From contig NC_018263.1 of NCBI RefSeq assembly GCF_000227135.1, positions 735,601-799,600 of the forward strand: DNA of 64,000 nt, read 5' to 3'. Position 1 is the stretch's first letter, and every line of letters begins with the position of its first letter. Positions 21,733 through 32,787 of this stretch are shown piece by piece. This stretch comes from Leishmania donovani (taxonomy: Eukaryota > Euglenozoa > Kinetoplastea > Trypanosomatida > Trypanosomatidae). The position numbers and the translations under genes are program-made. The notes under the pieces were generated by a model. The model saw nothing but the letters and a program-made list of their open reading frames with translations. It did not search any database and had not been told where the DNA came from.

Positions 21733-24700
21733 CTAAAAGAGCTCCATGGAGTACTGGGGGTCAGCAGCGTAGTTGGGCATCGGCGCCGAGCTCATCTCAG
21801 CCCACCACGCAGCGCTGTTGCCGCTGCCGTCGCCTGTGCCGCTGCCGTGAATGCGGCTGCGCTTGCCCGCGCTCGTTGATAGTCGACTGTCATTCGGGTT
21901 GTGAGCCCCCATCACCTGTCGCAACTCACGGATGGCGGTGTCGTTGCGCTGCTCCACGATCCAAGTTGGAAGGATAACCTGTCCGTACGGCGTTGTCGGC
22001 GGCACACCCTCACCCGCCACGCCAGTGGAGGACTGACCCTGGTGTGGTGTCTTGCGCGGTGCCTCGTCGTCGCCCGTCGACTCCGCCGTCTCAGCCGCGC
22101 TTTGTGCCTTGGCCAGCGCCGACATGTTTGCCTGCTGCCTCCTCTGCAGGTAGTGGATGTCCTGCAGCGTCGAGCTCACCTCCTGCTGCGTATGCTGGTT
22201 CAAGAAGAAGTTGCGGCCGCGGAAAGCGCTTGTGGGGGAGACTGGCGGTGGCAGCGGCGTTGTCGCGTTGCCTTCGGTGGCCTCCACACGTCGGCGCTTA
22301 GTCGTTTCGTCGTCGCCTGCGCCTCCGGCAAAGTCGCTGTCGTCTGGGGGGCCGCTGACGGCGCGAATAGGGTGTTCGCCATCAACTACGTCCACCTCCT
22401 CTTCTTCAGGCAGGCCCGGCGCGGCTGCTACGACAGGCCCGTGCTCCTCCTGTCTAGGTGGCCGCGAGTAGGACGTGGCTGGCCCTGCCATGCGCACCTC
22501 TGTGCGTACCGTGCGGGTCGGCGCAAGTTCAGTTGGATCGGCGTGCGGGCGGCTGTAGTTGTTGGTGCGGCCTTCCACCGTGACGGACTGCACAGACGAC
22601 ACACCACCCCTAAGAGCCGACGACGGACCAGCAGCGCCGACCATGCCGCCGTTCTGCGACACGTACTCAGCAACCTGCTGCATCATCCACTGCTGGTCAA
22701 ACTGTCTCAGCTCGTGCTGCAGCGAGTCCATCCCTTGGTGTGTGCGCAGGTACTCGAGCACCATACCAGAGGGCAACACAATACCGTCACTCGTGGTGGT
22801 CGCCTGCAGCCGCGGCACGCCGGTGTAGTCGTCGATCGGGGTGGTGTCACCGTCCACGTAGTCGGCCAGGTCCGGCTCACGCCACGTCGATCCTCGCTGC
22901 GCTGGAGTCCGAGTACCCTCGCTGAGCACGCTATCGGCCTCTGGCGGCCGTGTGTGGGAGCGCTGTGGCTGATAGAGGGAGGAGGAGAGAGTGTGCGCAG
23001 AGCCGGCGTCGGCAGGTGCGCGACAGGGCAGCTGTATGCCGTCGCGTCGCGTGACCAAGATGTGCGACGAGGTGCCCGCCGGTTGTATCGGTGACGTGCC
23101 CACGCTCCGCTGCGGCGCGTGCCCGGACAGCGCGGGGCTGGTCAGAGACGTGTCCGTCTGCACGCCGCGAGACGTCGACCGGGTACGAGGCTCAGCTCCC
23201 AGCGCACAGCTGTGGGCAGCTTTGCCATGGCGACTGCGCATCTCTGCACCGGCGCCATCCGCATCATGCGGGACGTCCTCGACGTCGATTTGCCTGTTCG
23301 CTTCACGATACGTGTTCACAGAGGTCGTCGAGCCCGTCTCCACGCTGGCGGCACCCCTGTCGCTCTTGTCGGGGCTGCTCCGCGCGGGCGAGCGCAGGAT
23401 GCTGGTAATGCCTTGCGGCAAGTGGCGAATCCGCATTGGGGCAGGCGGGCCCTCCGCCCTGTCGCCGCTGCCCTCCGTCTGAGCGGAACGCCCAAGGCCT
23501 GGAGAAGCGGCGTCACAGGCGCCATCATCGTTCCCGTAAGCGCCGTCGTCCTCGTGGTCGACATCATCGGCGTAGTCGTCGAACACACTATTGTCAGCGG
23601 CATTCTGCAGCTCCTGCATGGCACACACCGCGTCTGTGATGGAGTCCTGCCGCACATGCCCGCCAGCCGAGCTGGCGTCAAAGGCGTCATCGTGGTCATC
23701 GCACTCCTCCGCGGCTTCGTCGCCAACAACAATCTCACCTGAGGCGGCGGCCACAGTGCAGCGCACGCGGCGCTGCAAACGGCGCAGCAGGTGGAAGAAT
23801 TCGATGTTATCGCGCCGCGCCGTCGGGGCTAGTTTGTCGAGGCGCGCCTGCTGACTCTTCAGCACCCGTGCCGCCTTCTTCACGGCGTCGTCAAACTGCT
23901 GCCGATCCTGTGGCGTCTCAGCCTCCACCTCTGCCGCTGCCGGGCCCTCTGCACGGTCGACGACCACTGTGATGAGCTGCACGCACACGTACACGAGGCA
24001 TGCGAGCTTGCCGGGCGGGTGGCCTGCCTGCTTCATCCAGTGCGACACCATGTAGAGCAGCACGCGCGCCAGTGGTGGGTTACGCTTCATCGCCTCGTAG
24101 ACCATGATGACGAACAGGTGCCCCGTCGGCTCCACCCCGTGCGGGGCGAGCGCGTCTCTTGGCGATGCAATGCGGAAGCGGCGCGACAGACTTTTGGCCA
24201 GCGTCGCCATGAACGCCGTCCGCGCCGGCGCAGAGCTGCGCATCTGCTGCAAAAAGAAGCTCCAGAAGGTGCTGCCGGCGCCTGCGGGAAGGGCGAAGGC
24301 GTTCAGTGACTCAAGCCCGACTGGGAAGAAGCCGAAAGGCGACAGCAAGGTGCTGCAAATATTTGGGGCCTGCATGTTGAAGTCCTGGATCAGCTTGCAC
24401 ACGCAGCACCCAACCAGTTTGTTCATCTCAGGGCTGAAGCTGTGCGCGCGGTGCAGCAGCTTCAGCACGAGCTGCGCGTTGTCGGCGGTCGTCGCGCTTG
24501 CCGGTGCGCAGCCAGGGAAGGCAACGCAGTAGTTGTTCTCCTGGGGGTCGGTGGGTAGCAGCTCTAGATTGCCGCGGCAGCTGCGCAGCAGCACATTGCC
24601 CATGTACCAGAGCGCGAGCGCGTCGTGGTTGTTGCGCACCCTCAGCTCCGAGAAGACTTTCAAGATGCTCTCTAGGTAAGACGGGTCAATGGAGGAGGCA

Positions 24701-26700
24701 AGGAGCGTGACAAGCTTCACGTGCAGCATGAGCACGTTTGCCTTCAGCGTGCTGTCCACGAGCCCGCGGACCCCGCTGCGGTCTGCGCTCACCAAAGCCA
24801 GTAATGTGCTGCGCACGTACGGCTCCACAGCCACGAAGAGCGTATTACGGTGCTGCCCGCCATTCGCGATGATGTGGTAGATGAGGTAGTGCACGGCGCT
24901 TTCCATCTGCAAGGCTGGATCGCGCAGATAGCCGATCAGCTTCTCCTCCACAGCCTTCGCGCCAGCGCACTCCGATAGCGTCGACAGCACGCGGCTCACC
25001 GACGCCTGGCCGGCGACGTGCACCGTGCTGTTGACGGGGCACAGCAGCGAAGAGCTGCGCGCCGCCGCGCAGTACGGACACCTCGACCGGACGTCGCGAA
25101 AGTACTCTACTGCCGAGTCCATGGCCTCTGCGATGTGATCCTGATGCAACACCATCGCCAGCTCTGCGCACAGCAGCTGCGGATCGAGCGTGATGTCGCT
25201 GACGGCCTCGAAGGCCTCGCTGGACAACTTTCCGAGCGCCTCAATCGTCTTCGGAGCCACAGCGACCCGCAGTGCCTTGAGCATGTCGGTGGCGCGGCGA
25301 GAGGCGGTGGTGGAGCAGCTGCGAACTACCTCGCGGAGCAGGAAGAGCACATTATACACGCTCGTTCGGTTCTCGTTGATCGAGGCGGCCACCTCGTCAG
25401 GCGTCTCGCGGCCTGTCATTGCCATCCCGGCGCCGCGCGCGAGCGATATCATCACTTTTGCAAACATCGGCACAGACATGTGCGAGTCAACAGCCAGGGT
25501 GGACATGAAATAAGCGGCGTGTGGCATATGGCAGTTGATGAGGGCCACCGTCTCGAGCGCGCCGTCCGTCTCGTTGTCGAAGCAGCTTTGCAGGACGGCG
25601 CAGAGGCACATGTAGAAGGGATTCATAGTTCCCATGCCAGGCGTGCACTGCGACAGCAGCTCGCGTAGCAGGTGCTTGCGCGTTGCAGGTATCTCCAGGA
25701 AGCCGGCCATGTCGCTGTGGCACAGACTCGGGTACAGGAAGCGCTCCACGTAGTCGCGCCGCACCGGGGACCGGAAGCGCAGGAAGAGCTCACTACAGTG
25801 GATGGAGAGGGCGCGGCCGAATGACGGTCCGTGCGCCGGGTCGATCACCGCGCGCTTCAGACGCTCGTAGCAAGCAAGGAGGAAGTCCACATTCATCTTA
25901 ACCGGCTTCGTCTTCAGGACGTACTGGAGTGCGGTGACCTGCTCGTCCATGCGCACCTCGCCCACTGTCTGCACGAGCAGCGCCAAGGCACGGTTGGCTA
26001 CAAGCGGTGAGGCGCACTCGCAGTACGTCTCGAGTCGATCGTGGAACTGGTACACAATGCTGAGCGGCACCACAGCGAGGGAAATAAGCGCAGTGGTCAT
26101 CGTCGCAAAGGCACGGTACTGCTGCGGCGACAAAAGCACCACACTGTGGGCCGCGCCGCGGCAGGTCGGCGACGGCAGACCGAACACGTGATCGCGAAGC
26201 ACCTGCTGCACAAATGGGTGGTGAAGTTGATCATCCTCGGTGATCTGCGACAAGACGCTGGTGACAAGCTGCACGTACAGCTCCACATCCGCGACGCTGA
26301 TGCGGGCCATTTGCATGTGAAACAGAAAGGTGGCGTAGCTCAGGGTCACGCAAAAGGGGCGGCCCTCGATGAACGGCTCTGTTTTGGTGTAGTAAGAGGC
26401 GAGCGTGTGGAGCGTGCTGGGCGAATCCGCGTGCGTCTTGAGGTGGCGCTGCACCTGCGCCACGCAGTTGTTGAAGAGCACGCGATCCTCGGCAGCTTCG
26501 GCGCGGACCCCAGATCCAGACTGCTCTGCACCATCCGTCTGCATGGATGCACCGTCTGTCGCGCTGCGACTTGCCTGACGACGCTGCTGCTGAGGCCGGC
26601 GCCCCGTACCCGTGCTGCTGAGCGAGGAAGACGCTCGCCCGCGACGGTTCGTGCTGCCGTGCCCGTTGAGCGCCGCGCCGGAGAACAAATTCAGAACCAT
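21733..26700 (-). CDS. Large conserved-looking hypothetical protein (1655 aa)
   Basis: I do not recognise this protein. The ATG at 26700 (MVLNLFSGAALN) gives 1655 residues; the frame continues to 26874, but that addition looks like 5'UTR. A Ser/Arg/Gln-rich N-terminus of about 75 residues leads into about 1000 residues of alpha-helical sequence with regular Leu spacing and many Cys, resembling HEAT/ARM-like solenoids. Inside lies a paired-Cys segment (CPYCAAARSSSLLCP) that could bind zinc. Around residues 1060-1140 the chain becomes strongly acidic (EECDDHDD, DDYADDVDHEDDGAYG). The remaining 500 residues are Ser/Pro/Thr-rich and probably disordered, with short conserved-looking islands near the end. 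This suits a large nuclear or scaffold protein, but no specific function can be assigned. Confidence 0.85.
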   Translation of the reverse strand: MVLNLFSGAALNGHGSTNRRGRASSSLSSTGTGRRPQQQRRQASRSATDGASMQTDGAEQSGSGVRAEAAEDRVLFNNCVAQVQRHLKTHADSPSTLHTLASYYTKTEPFIEGRPFCVTLSYATFLFHMQMARISVADVELYVQLVTSVLSQITEDDQLHHPFVQQVLRDHVFGLPSPTCRGAAHSVVLLSPQQYRAFATMTTALISLAVVPLSIVYQFHDRLETYCECASPLVANRALALLVQTVGEVRMDEQVTALQYVLKTKPVKMNVDFLLACYERLKRAVIDPAHGPSFGRALSIHCSELFLRFRSPVRRDYVERFLYPSLCHSDMAGFLEIPATRKHLLRELLSQCTPGMGTMNPFYMCLCAVLQSCFDNETDGALETVALINCHMPHAAYFMSTLAVDSHMSVPMFAKVMISLARGAGMAMTGRETPDEVAASINENRTSVYNVLFLLREVVRSCSTTASRRATDMLKALRVAVAPKTIEALGKLSSEAFEAVSDITLDPQLLCAELAMVLHQDHIAEAMDSAVEYFRDVRSRCPYCAAARSSSLLCPVNSTVHVAGQASVSRVLSTLSECAGAKAVEEKLIGYLRDPALQMESAVHYLIYHIIANGGQHRNTLFVAVEPYVRSTLLALVSADRSGVRGLVDSTLKANVLMLHVKLVTLLASSIDPSYLESILKVFSELRVRNNHDALALWYMGNVLLRSCRGNLELLPTDPQENNYCVAFPGCAPASATTADNAQLVLKLLHRAHSFSPEMNKLVGCCVCKLIQDFNMQAPNICSTLLSPFGFFPVGLESLNAFALPAGAGSTFWSFFLQQMRSSAPARTAFMATLAKSLSRRFRIASPRDALAPHGVEPTGHLFVIMVYEAMKRNPPLARVLLYMVSHWMKQAGHPPGKLACLVYVCVQLITVVVDRAEGPAAAEVEAETPQDRQQFDDAVKKAARVLKSQQARLDKLAPTARRDNIEFFHLLRRLQRRVRCTVAAASGEIVVGDEAAEECDDHDDAFDASSAGGHVRQDSITDAVCAMQELQNAADNSVFDDYADDVDHEDDGAYGNDDGACDAASPGLGRSAQTEGSGDRAEGPPAPMRIRHLPQGITSILRSPARSSPDKSDRGAASVETGSTTSVNTYREANRQIDVEDVPHDADGAGAEMRSRHGKAAHSCALGAEPRTRSTSRGVQTDTSLTSPALSGHAPQRSVGTSPIQPAGTSSHILVTRRDGIQLPCRAPADAGSAHTLSSSLYQPQRSHTRPPEADSVLSEGTRTPAQRGSTWREPDLADYVDGDTTPIDDYTGVPRLQATTTSDGIVLPSGMVLEYLRTHQGMDSLQHELRQFDQQWMMQQVAEYVSQNGGMVGAAGPSSALRGGVSSVQSVTVEGRTNNYSRPHADPTELAPTRTVRTEVRMAGPATSYSRPPRQEEHGPVVAAAPGLPEEEEVDVVDGEHPIRAVSGPPDDSDFAGGAGDDETTKRRRVEATEGNATTPLPPPVSPTSAFRGRNFFLNQHTQQEVSSTLQDIHYLQRRQQANMSALAKAQSAAETAESTGDDEAPRKTPHQGQSSTGVAGEGVPPTTPYGQVILPTWIVEQRNDTAIRELRQVMGAHNPNDSRLSTSAGKRSRIHGSGTGDGSGNSAAWWAEMSSAPMPNYAADPQYSMELF

Positions 26701-28049
26701 GGCCACGGTACACTGCGTGTTGGCGCTGTCCGTTATGTGTACGTGTGTGGGGATGGTGAGGGTCCGTCTCCGGTGCACAGTGCGCGTAGAAGGTAATAAA
26801 GCAAAGCAACAGTGCGCGGAGGGCTCACGAACAAACGAGAGAACCGAACAAAAAAATGTGGGGTGGCCAGGCACCTACACCAGTGCGCAAGCGGCAAGGT
26901 GGAAGGAGGAGGCGAGGGCTTAGCTTCAGACCCGAAGCCTCGCTCCCCCTCGCTTTGGGTCTATCTATTTGTTGTTGTGTGTATACGATGCCGTGTCGCT
27001 CTCTCGATTCGCTCTCTCTAGACCCGCTGCCAGCAGGGCTACTGAGGATGTCCTCCGCTCCGCTTTTGTTGCTGTTGTGGGTGGGAGGCGAGGGGTACAC
27101 GTGAAAGGAGCCTCCAGAAGGCACTTTGTTTTGGTGAAGGGGGGAGGGGCGCCTGCCTGCCAGCGATCAAAGCTGCCGTCGAAGCCGTGCAACCTCAGAT
27201 GAGAAGAGAAAGGGTGAGAAGACGACAGGCACCCAACTCCTCAGCCTACTGAGGCACGCGCCTATTCACTTCTTTTTCTTTGCTTCAATGGTTGGGCAGT
27301 GGTGTGATCGCGAGAACCGTCTCCTTCGCTTCCCGCGTGTGCTGCGCGCATATCGGTGTGATGCGGAGAGGGAGGACGGGAGAAGCGGAAGTGAAGACGA
27401 GCAGGCGACGCGGTGAAAAAGATTACTGCCGGTGGTCATGACAAGAGAGACGTGGTGGAGCTTGGTGGCGGAAAGGCGGCATGAGAAAGAAGAACATCGC
27501 CGACAACGAAAGACGGCCTCTGGCCACCGCATCTCCTCCGCCGCTTTGCGTCGGTGGCAACGCGAGTCACAGAGCGCCCTTGTGTGCGCGCCTTCCCTGA
27601 CAACTACCGGACAGCCACAACAGGCAGCCGGCGTCGACGCCAGTGATGCATAAACACTGTTGCTGCTTCCGTTTTCTTTGTCTCCACCATCAGACAACTG
27701 CACGCCAGACCACTTGATAGCGTTATACATTTCTGTACAATGAAGCAGAGAAAGTCATGAGTAAGCCTTATTATTTTTGCTATCCTTCGACCGTCTCAGA
27801 ATCTCTTCACCACATGCAGCGCGCAAGTCCGGGGCCACGGATGTGATGCGTCCTCAGAACCAGAGCGAGACGGCGTCCCTGTTGTTGTTGTTGAGAGACG
27901 CTAAGACACAAAAAGAAGAGAAGCACGACAGTAGGCAGAGTGGCGGTTCCAACGGAAGAAAAGTAGTGTGCAACGCACGCAAGAGGCTTGTGCGTCTGTC
28001 GGCGGCAGACCGGCAAGTACAGTAGTATACATGCGCACGTGAGGCGTCG
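26701..28049. other. Intergenic
   Basis: About 1.35 kb. A 154-codon minus-strand ORF (27266-27730) is present but is Ser/Arg/Cys-rich with a Lys-only end and no motif, so I do not annotate it. Confidence 0.55.
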
Positions 28050-29294
28050 TCACCTGCGCTTTGGTCGGCGCGTCGTCGGCGCCTCCTCGGCGAACTGCAG
28101 CTGCCGGCGAAAAGCTGGCGGTACGGTTCGAGGCAGCGACTGAACTGCCTTTCGAAGCGGAACTGTGCTGCGGTCGGCAGCGGCGTGCGGCCTGTCGTAC
28201 GCAAGGCCCTGCGGTGGCGCTACGACAGCTTGCACGGTGTCTTGAGATCTCTGCGGGGAGGTGTCCACCCTACTGAAGGTTGACGCGGCAAGCGCCGGGC
28301 ACTGCCTCCACAACTGGGCCACCGTCGACCGTGTGGCGACAGCGCCTCCCTTCCTCCTGTGTACAGAGGCGCCACTGAAAGGGAGCGGCGAAGCAGCCGA
28401 CGGCCCCGCCGCACTGACTTGCATCGCCGCTTGACGGAAAGTTATTGGCCACACGGCCACGCCTCCACGGTAGGAGCTTGTAGGCATTTCAGTCGCTGCC
28501 CTCGTGTGTGCCGCTGCAAGCCCGCTGGCATAGCTGTTCAGCTGTTCCAGAATGCTCTTCATCGTCCGTTGTGCAGCCGGCGAGAAGTCCATGGACGCCG
28601 CAGCACCGGCAGAGTGCAAACCCTCCCCATCCAGGTAGGTCTCCATCATGTCCCGCAGCGGCGTCGGCGGGGGCGTGTCCTTCTCAGATAACGACGAGAG
28701 TGGAGTCGCCGCGCCGACTTCGAAGGTCTGCACGCTATCGCCGGCGTACGCTGGCGTACCCCACGTGGGCGAGTTGTCCATAGGCGGTAGGCTCGTGCTC
28801 GCCACCGAGGGCCGCCGTGTCCGAGGCTCCCGTGTCAGCGGGCTACTCGTACGAGCGATCACTTGATCAAAGCCAGACAGGACGGTTTTTTGCACGGTCG
28901 GCTGGCCTAGAATGGAGTGCAGAATCGTAGCGTCAGTCGGCGAGAGCGGGGGTGGTCCGCTGTTGACGGCGAAACCGCCCCACGGCGGGTATGACGGTGA
29001 CCAGAAGGTCGACTCCTTGGGACATGGCGGCGGGGTCGCCTGCGGCTGCCGGGGTGGCTGCGAGGGTGCTGCGGACGGAGCAACAGCGGTGTATCGCTGT
29101 CGACCGGAGACGGCAGCCTGAGCGTCGGATGGTGCATCTTTCGAGGCAGCAGCAGTGTGGCGTAGCAGCTCACGCACATCTACGCACATGGTGCTGATGG
29201 CCGGTGGTGAAGCAGATGACATCGTGGTGGTGCTCGAACCAGTCGAGGCAGCATAAGACCGATGAGGCGGCGCGGACACGTCACGCCGTTTCAT
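28050..29294 (-). CDS. Hypothetical protein, Pro/Ser/Thr-rich (414 aa)
   Basis: I do not recognise this protein. The 414-residue chain is rich in Pro, Ser, Thr and Ala and is likely disordered over most of its length. Two short amphipathic segments stand out: near residue 125 (TILHSILGQPTVQKTVLSGF) and near residue 245 (AQRTMKSILEQLNSY). Both resemble short binding helices. Arg-rich ends (MKRRDVS at the start, RRPKRR at the finish) could act in nuclear targeting. It lies between trypanin and the 1655-residue gene on the same strand. The long uninterrupted frame and correct orientation support a gene; function is unknown. Confidence 0.7.
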   Translation of the reverse strand: MKRRDVSAPPHRSYAASTGSSTTTMSSASPPAISTMCVDVRELLRHTAAASKDAPSDAQAAVSGRQRYTAVAPSAAPSQPPRQPQATPPPCPKESTFWSPSYPPWGGFAVNSGPPPLSPTDATILHSILGQPTVQKTVLSGFDQVIARTSSPLTREPRTRRPSVASTSLPPMDNSPTWGTPAYAGDSVQTFEVGAATPLSSLSEKDTPPPTPLRDMMETYLDGEGLHSAGAAASMDFSPAAQRTMKSILEQLNSYASGLAAAHTRAATEMPTSSYRGGVAVWPITFRQAAMQVSAAGPSAASPLPFSGASVHRRKGGAVATRSTVAQLWRQCPALAASTFSRVDTSPQRSQDTVQAVVAPPQGLAYDRPHAAADRSTVPLRKAVQSLPRTVPPAFRRQLQFAEEAPTTRRPKRR

Positions 29295-30317
29295 GGATCA
29301 GTCGATTAGGCACTAGAGCAAGGGAATTGAAAGGAGGAGGGGGTGCAGCCCCAGACTCACCGGAGCTAGGCGCAAAACAGGAGCAGCCTTCAACGTTGCT
29401 GTGAGCGCTCGAGAGCGTTTGTGGGTCAGAGGGATTCAGCATGCGGCTTCCCCCCCCCCCACCTTAGATGGTTGCCCTGCTCGCAGTGAGGCGAATCTAA
29501 AGAATCGAACGGGGGAAAAGGGAGGTGAACAAGGGGGAGGGAGGGGTGCATCATGTCCGCCTACCGTGTGAGCCCAAAAAATACAGCATACACGCATACA
29601 AGCCTATGCGCATAGAGCAGGAGACGAAGTGCGTGTGATGCAGGCACATGAGCCAACGTCTGGCATGCAACATTCAGACGGCAAGTGGTGCAAGTCCTTT
29701 GCTTCTATCCTTCTCTGCTGGCTTTTCCCCCAAGACGCGGACCAAGGAGAACTGCTGCGCGCCACTCAGCGGCAGGTGGGCTCTCTCTTTTGGGCATCCT
29801 CTGAGGGGAAATCGAGAAAGGAGCCGCGACTCCCCTCCTCCTCCTCCTCCTCAGAAGACCAATGAAAACAAAGCAGCACAGCGACGAGCGCTTCTGTACA
29901 TCAACCACAGACCATCAGACGTCCCTCATGGCAGACCGCACACACAAGCGCCAGAGTTGTCAGTCCCACGCAGCAACAAAGCGGGGACGGAAAAAGAACA
30001 GAAAGAAACCAGAGAGAGAGAGCGGGAGGGACGCACACTGTGCACCGAAAGGGCAAAGAAGGAGAAGACGAGAAGATGAAGCTGCGAGCCCGTGCTGCCG
30101 GAATCGCTGAAGCACCAGCAGGCATGCAGAGAGCAGGTGGGAGTAGGGCGGCAGCCTCACACGACCTGCCTATACGCACACAGCCCTCGGAGAACACCGT
30201 TGCCGGGAAACGAGGTCATGGAGAAAGCAACGGACGAGTACAGGGTGGTCGCCTAACGAAGGCGCGATCCTTCAGCGGTTCCCCTTTCGTATTTTTCCAT
30301 TCGCCCTCTTCTCGTCT
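29295..30317. other. Intergenic
   Basis: Between trypanin and the 414-residue gene. A C-homopolymer near 29450 and a purine-rich stretch near 29995-30080 are the only marked features. I see no gene. Confidence 0.6.
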
Positions 30318-31697
30318 TTACACCTGCATGACGCTTGCACGGTCGAGCGGTGGTACGCCAACGGCACGGCAGCGGCGCTCGTACTCCTCGACCATGGCGT
30401 TCACCTTCTTCTCCAGTCGGCGCATCTCGAAGTGCAGGTCCTTGATGACTTGATTCTTCGCCTGCACCTCGGCGTCAATCTCGTTCGATATCAGCTCCAT
30501 CGCGGCCGGCTCCAGGCCCATGGCACGCAGCACACCCTCCAGCTGTGCGTCGCGCTGCTCCAGCCGCGCGTGCGCCTCGATCAGGTTCTGCTGCAGCGAG
30601 TTGTTGCGATCAGCGACGACATCCATTGCCTCCCGCAAGGCAGACTCGAACTTCGCGCGCAGGTCCTCGCGCTCGTCATAGACGTTCTTGTACTGATCCT
30701 CCAGCATCTCCTTCTCCTGCCGCAGCGCGCACAGCTGTTGCTGAAGCAACTTGTATCGGGTGCGGAAGCTACGCAAGCTTTGCTTGTCCTGAATGTGCTG
30801 CTGCTTCTTGACCTGAAGCTCCGCCACCTCCTTCTCTAACTGCTCCAGCGGTGCTACGAGGTTCTCGTTTTCCTTCTCGATCTCGAACATCAGGCCCTCG
30901 TTGTGCTCGTCGTTTTTCTTCATGGTGGCAATCTCGTCCTTAAGGGACTGGATTATTTCAAGGTTGTTGTGCGTGATGTGGTTGTAGTAGGCCTTCATCT
31001 CATTGAACTTGTCCTCGTGCTGCTGGATAAGGTGGTTGATGTGGAGGTTGTATCGCTCTTCCGCATCCTGGACCTCGGCTCGGCGTCGCAGTTCCAGGTC
31101 CTCGCGCAGCGTGCTCAGCTTCGCCTCGTACGAGGCCTGCAATCGCGCCAGCTCCTTCTCGTGGTTGCGACGCTTCGTGACCGTCAGCATGTACTGGTGA
31201 CCATCGCGCTGATCTACGATTCGACTTTCCTGGGCCTCACGAGCGGACTGCATACCAGTCATGCGCCGTTGCCGTTCCACCTCTAGTTGATGCATCCGCT
31301 GGGTGTGCGCCGCCTCAGCCTGCCGCAGTGCCGCGTCGCTCTCGTCGCGCAGTTGCTTCACGGCAACCTTCTGGTCGTACAGGAGATGGCGCACCTTCTG
31401 CTGGTAGACCTTCATCTCCACTTGATGCTCGCGTTCCAACTCCTCCAGCTCGCTTTCGGCGTTCTGCAGGCTGAACTGCTCATTCTCGAGCTCCTTTTTG
31501 GTGATGTCCCACATGCCGTTCACCTTATCGCGCTCTGCCTGAAAGTAGTTGCGCAGCTGCTGCGCCTTGGCTAGAACCTCGTGGATGTCCTCCATGTTGC
31601 GCAGCTCCTTGACCGGGTCAGCGGCTGCAGCTCCATCCTTCTTGCCCTTCTCCCTCTGCTGGCCGCCTGCCGCGGCTGTCGCCGTCTTCGGCGGCAT
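30318..31697 (-). CDS. Trypanin (dynein regulatory complex subunit 4, GAS8/DRC4)
   Basis: This is a flagellar axoneme protein of the GAS8/DRC4 family, called trypanin in trypanosomes. It is part of the nexin-dynein regulatory complex, which links outer doublets and controls dynein activity for motility. The 459-residue product matches the usual length of about 450. A Lys/Ala-rich N-terminus (MPPKTATAAAGGQ) is followed by near-continuous coiled coil from about residue 30 to 440, rich in Glu, Gln, Lys and Leu. The GAS8 signature region lies around residues 255-300 (SLKDEIATMKKNDEHNE, then NENLVAPLEQLEKEV). Human GAS8 shares this architecture. The start ATG is at 31697. No truncation or frameshift is seen. 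Confidence 0.93.
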   Translation of the reverse strand: MPPKTATAAAGGQQREKGKKDGAAAADPVKELRNMEDIHEVLAKAQQLRNYFQAERDKVNGMWDITKKELENEQFSLQNAESELEELEREHQVEMKVYQQKVRHLLYDQKVAVKQLRDESDAALRQAEAAHTQRMHQLEVERQRRMTGMQSAREAQESRIVDQRDGHQYMLTVTKRRNHEKELARLQASYEAKLSTLREDLELRRRAEVQDAEERYNLHINHLIQQHEDKFNEMKAYYNHITHNNLEIIQSLKDEIATMKKNDEHNEGLMFEIEKENENLVAPLEQLEKEVAELQVKKQQHIQDKQSLRSFRTRYKLLQQQLCALRQEKEMLEDQYKNVYDEREDLRAKFESALREAMDVVADRNNSLQQNLIEAHARLEQRDAQLEGVLRAMGLEPAAMELISNEIDAEVQAKNQVIKDLHFEMRRLEKKVNAMVEEYERRCRAVGVPPLDRASVMQV

Positions 31698-32787
31698 TTT
31701 TCCCCCCGTTCTTGGAGTGAAGATTTACACCCGGTTCCGGGTAGAGATGTGGCGTTGGTGGTGGATCAGGCAGTGCCCATCGCACTTTTTTTCGCCACTG
31801 CTGCCTCGGTGTACGGCGGCTCCTGAATGACGCTGTTTTCTTTTGTGTGTTGGGAACCACGCAGGTGTCAGCTGGGGAGGAAAGGCACGAACAAGCGAGT
31901 GAAAGCCCGCCGAGAGACGCAGGACATGGGTGTCCCAACAGAGGCGGAGAGGTGTGAAGCTCATGTGAGGATGGGTGGGGAGGTCAAGGAAAAGGTGAAA
32001 GGGAGTCGATGGAGCACTCAAGTGGTGCCTTTTTTGTTTGCTGTTGTCGCTCTCGTGGAATGGTGGGCGCCATCAACGCAGCGGCGAGTGCCGCCTTCGC
32101 TTTGCCTTCTGAGCCCATGCGTGGGCGACACAACGGCAGCGAACACAAAACCCTCCAGTGGTTTTCCGCCAGCAGTGCACCAAAAGTGCTGCACTCCGTT
32201 GGCCCGGTCCGTCCTGCAGACGCTTCGACCCGTCGGGGCAAGAAGAGAAAAGGATGAGGGTCCACGCGGCTTCAAAAGCCCCCCCCCTCTCCTCTTCCTC
32301 CTCCCCCTCCCACCGCCACACGCCTCTGGGCCTACTTCATCGGTAAATCGATAAGCCGAACCAAACGAAAGAGAGATCAACGACACACAAACAGCAGCTC
32401 GACGCAGCCATGACCGGCGCGCCAGTGCGTCCTTGGGGTGTTGAAAAGGTAACGGAGGAGACAGCACAACGCGAAGGAGCACAATAGAAAATGGCTCCAG
32501 ACGGCAGAGATGGGAGACAGCGGCACACGCCCTGCGCTGCATGCCTACACAGACAAACAACTCGAGTCGCACGGACGAGAGGAAGCCCAGACAACAACAC
32601 GAAAGGAGCAAAGAAAGCGTGCGCGGCGAGTTACGTGCAACCCCGCACACGACACACCCAGCGGTGGCAGCATTGACCTCTTCCTTCGTGGTGCCCCTTG
32701 TTACTCCTCCCGAGGTGTCCACAGACATGCATGATCACGCATGTATGCGTCTCGGTGCCGTCTGCTGCTTGGCTCTTGGTGCTCGCG
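31698..32787. other. Intergenic
   Basis: Between the coiled-coil gene and trypanin. It includes a pyrimidine-rich plus-strand tract near 32280-32312, which is purine-rich on the coding strand. I see no gene. Confidence 0.6.

Noticed and set aside
21901..23094. 397-codon plus-strand ORF opposite the 1655-residue gene
   Set aside because: Antisense shadow in the GC-rich, low-complexity 3' part of the minus gene; no motifs.
27266..27730. 154-codon minus-strand ORF in a spacer
   Set aside because: Correct strand but compositionally biased, no motif, ends in a Lys run; kept as possible only.
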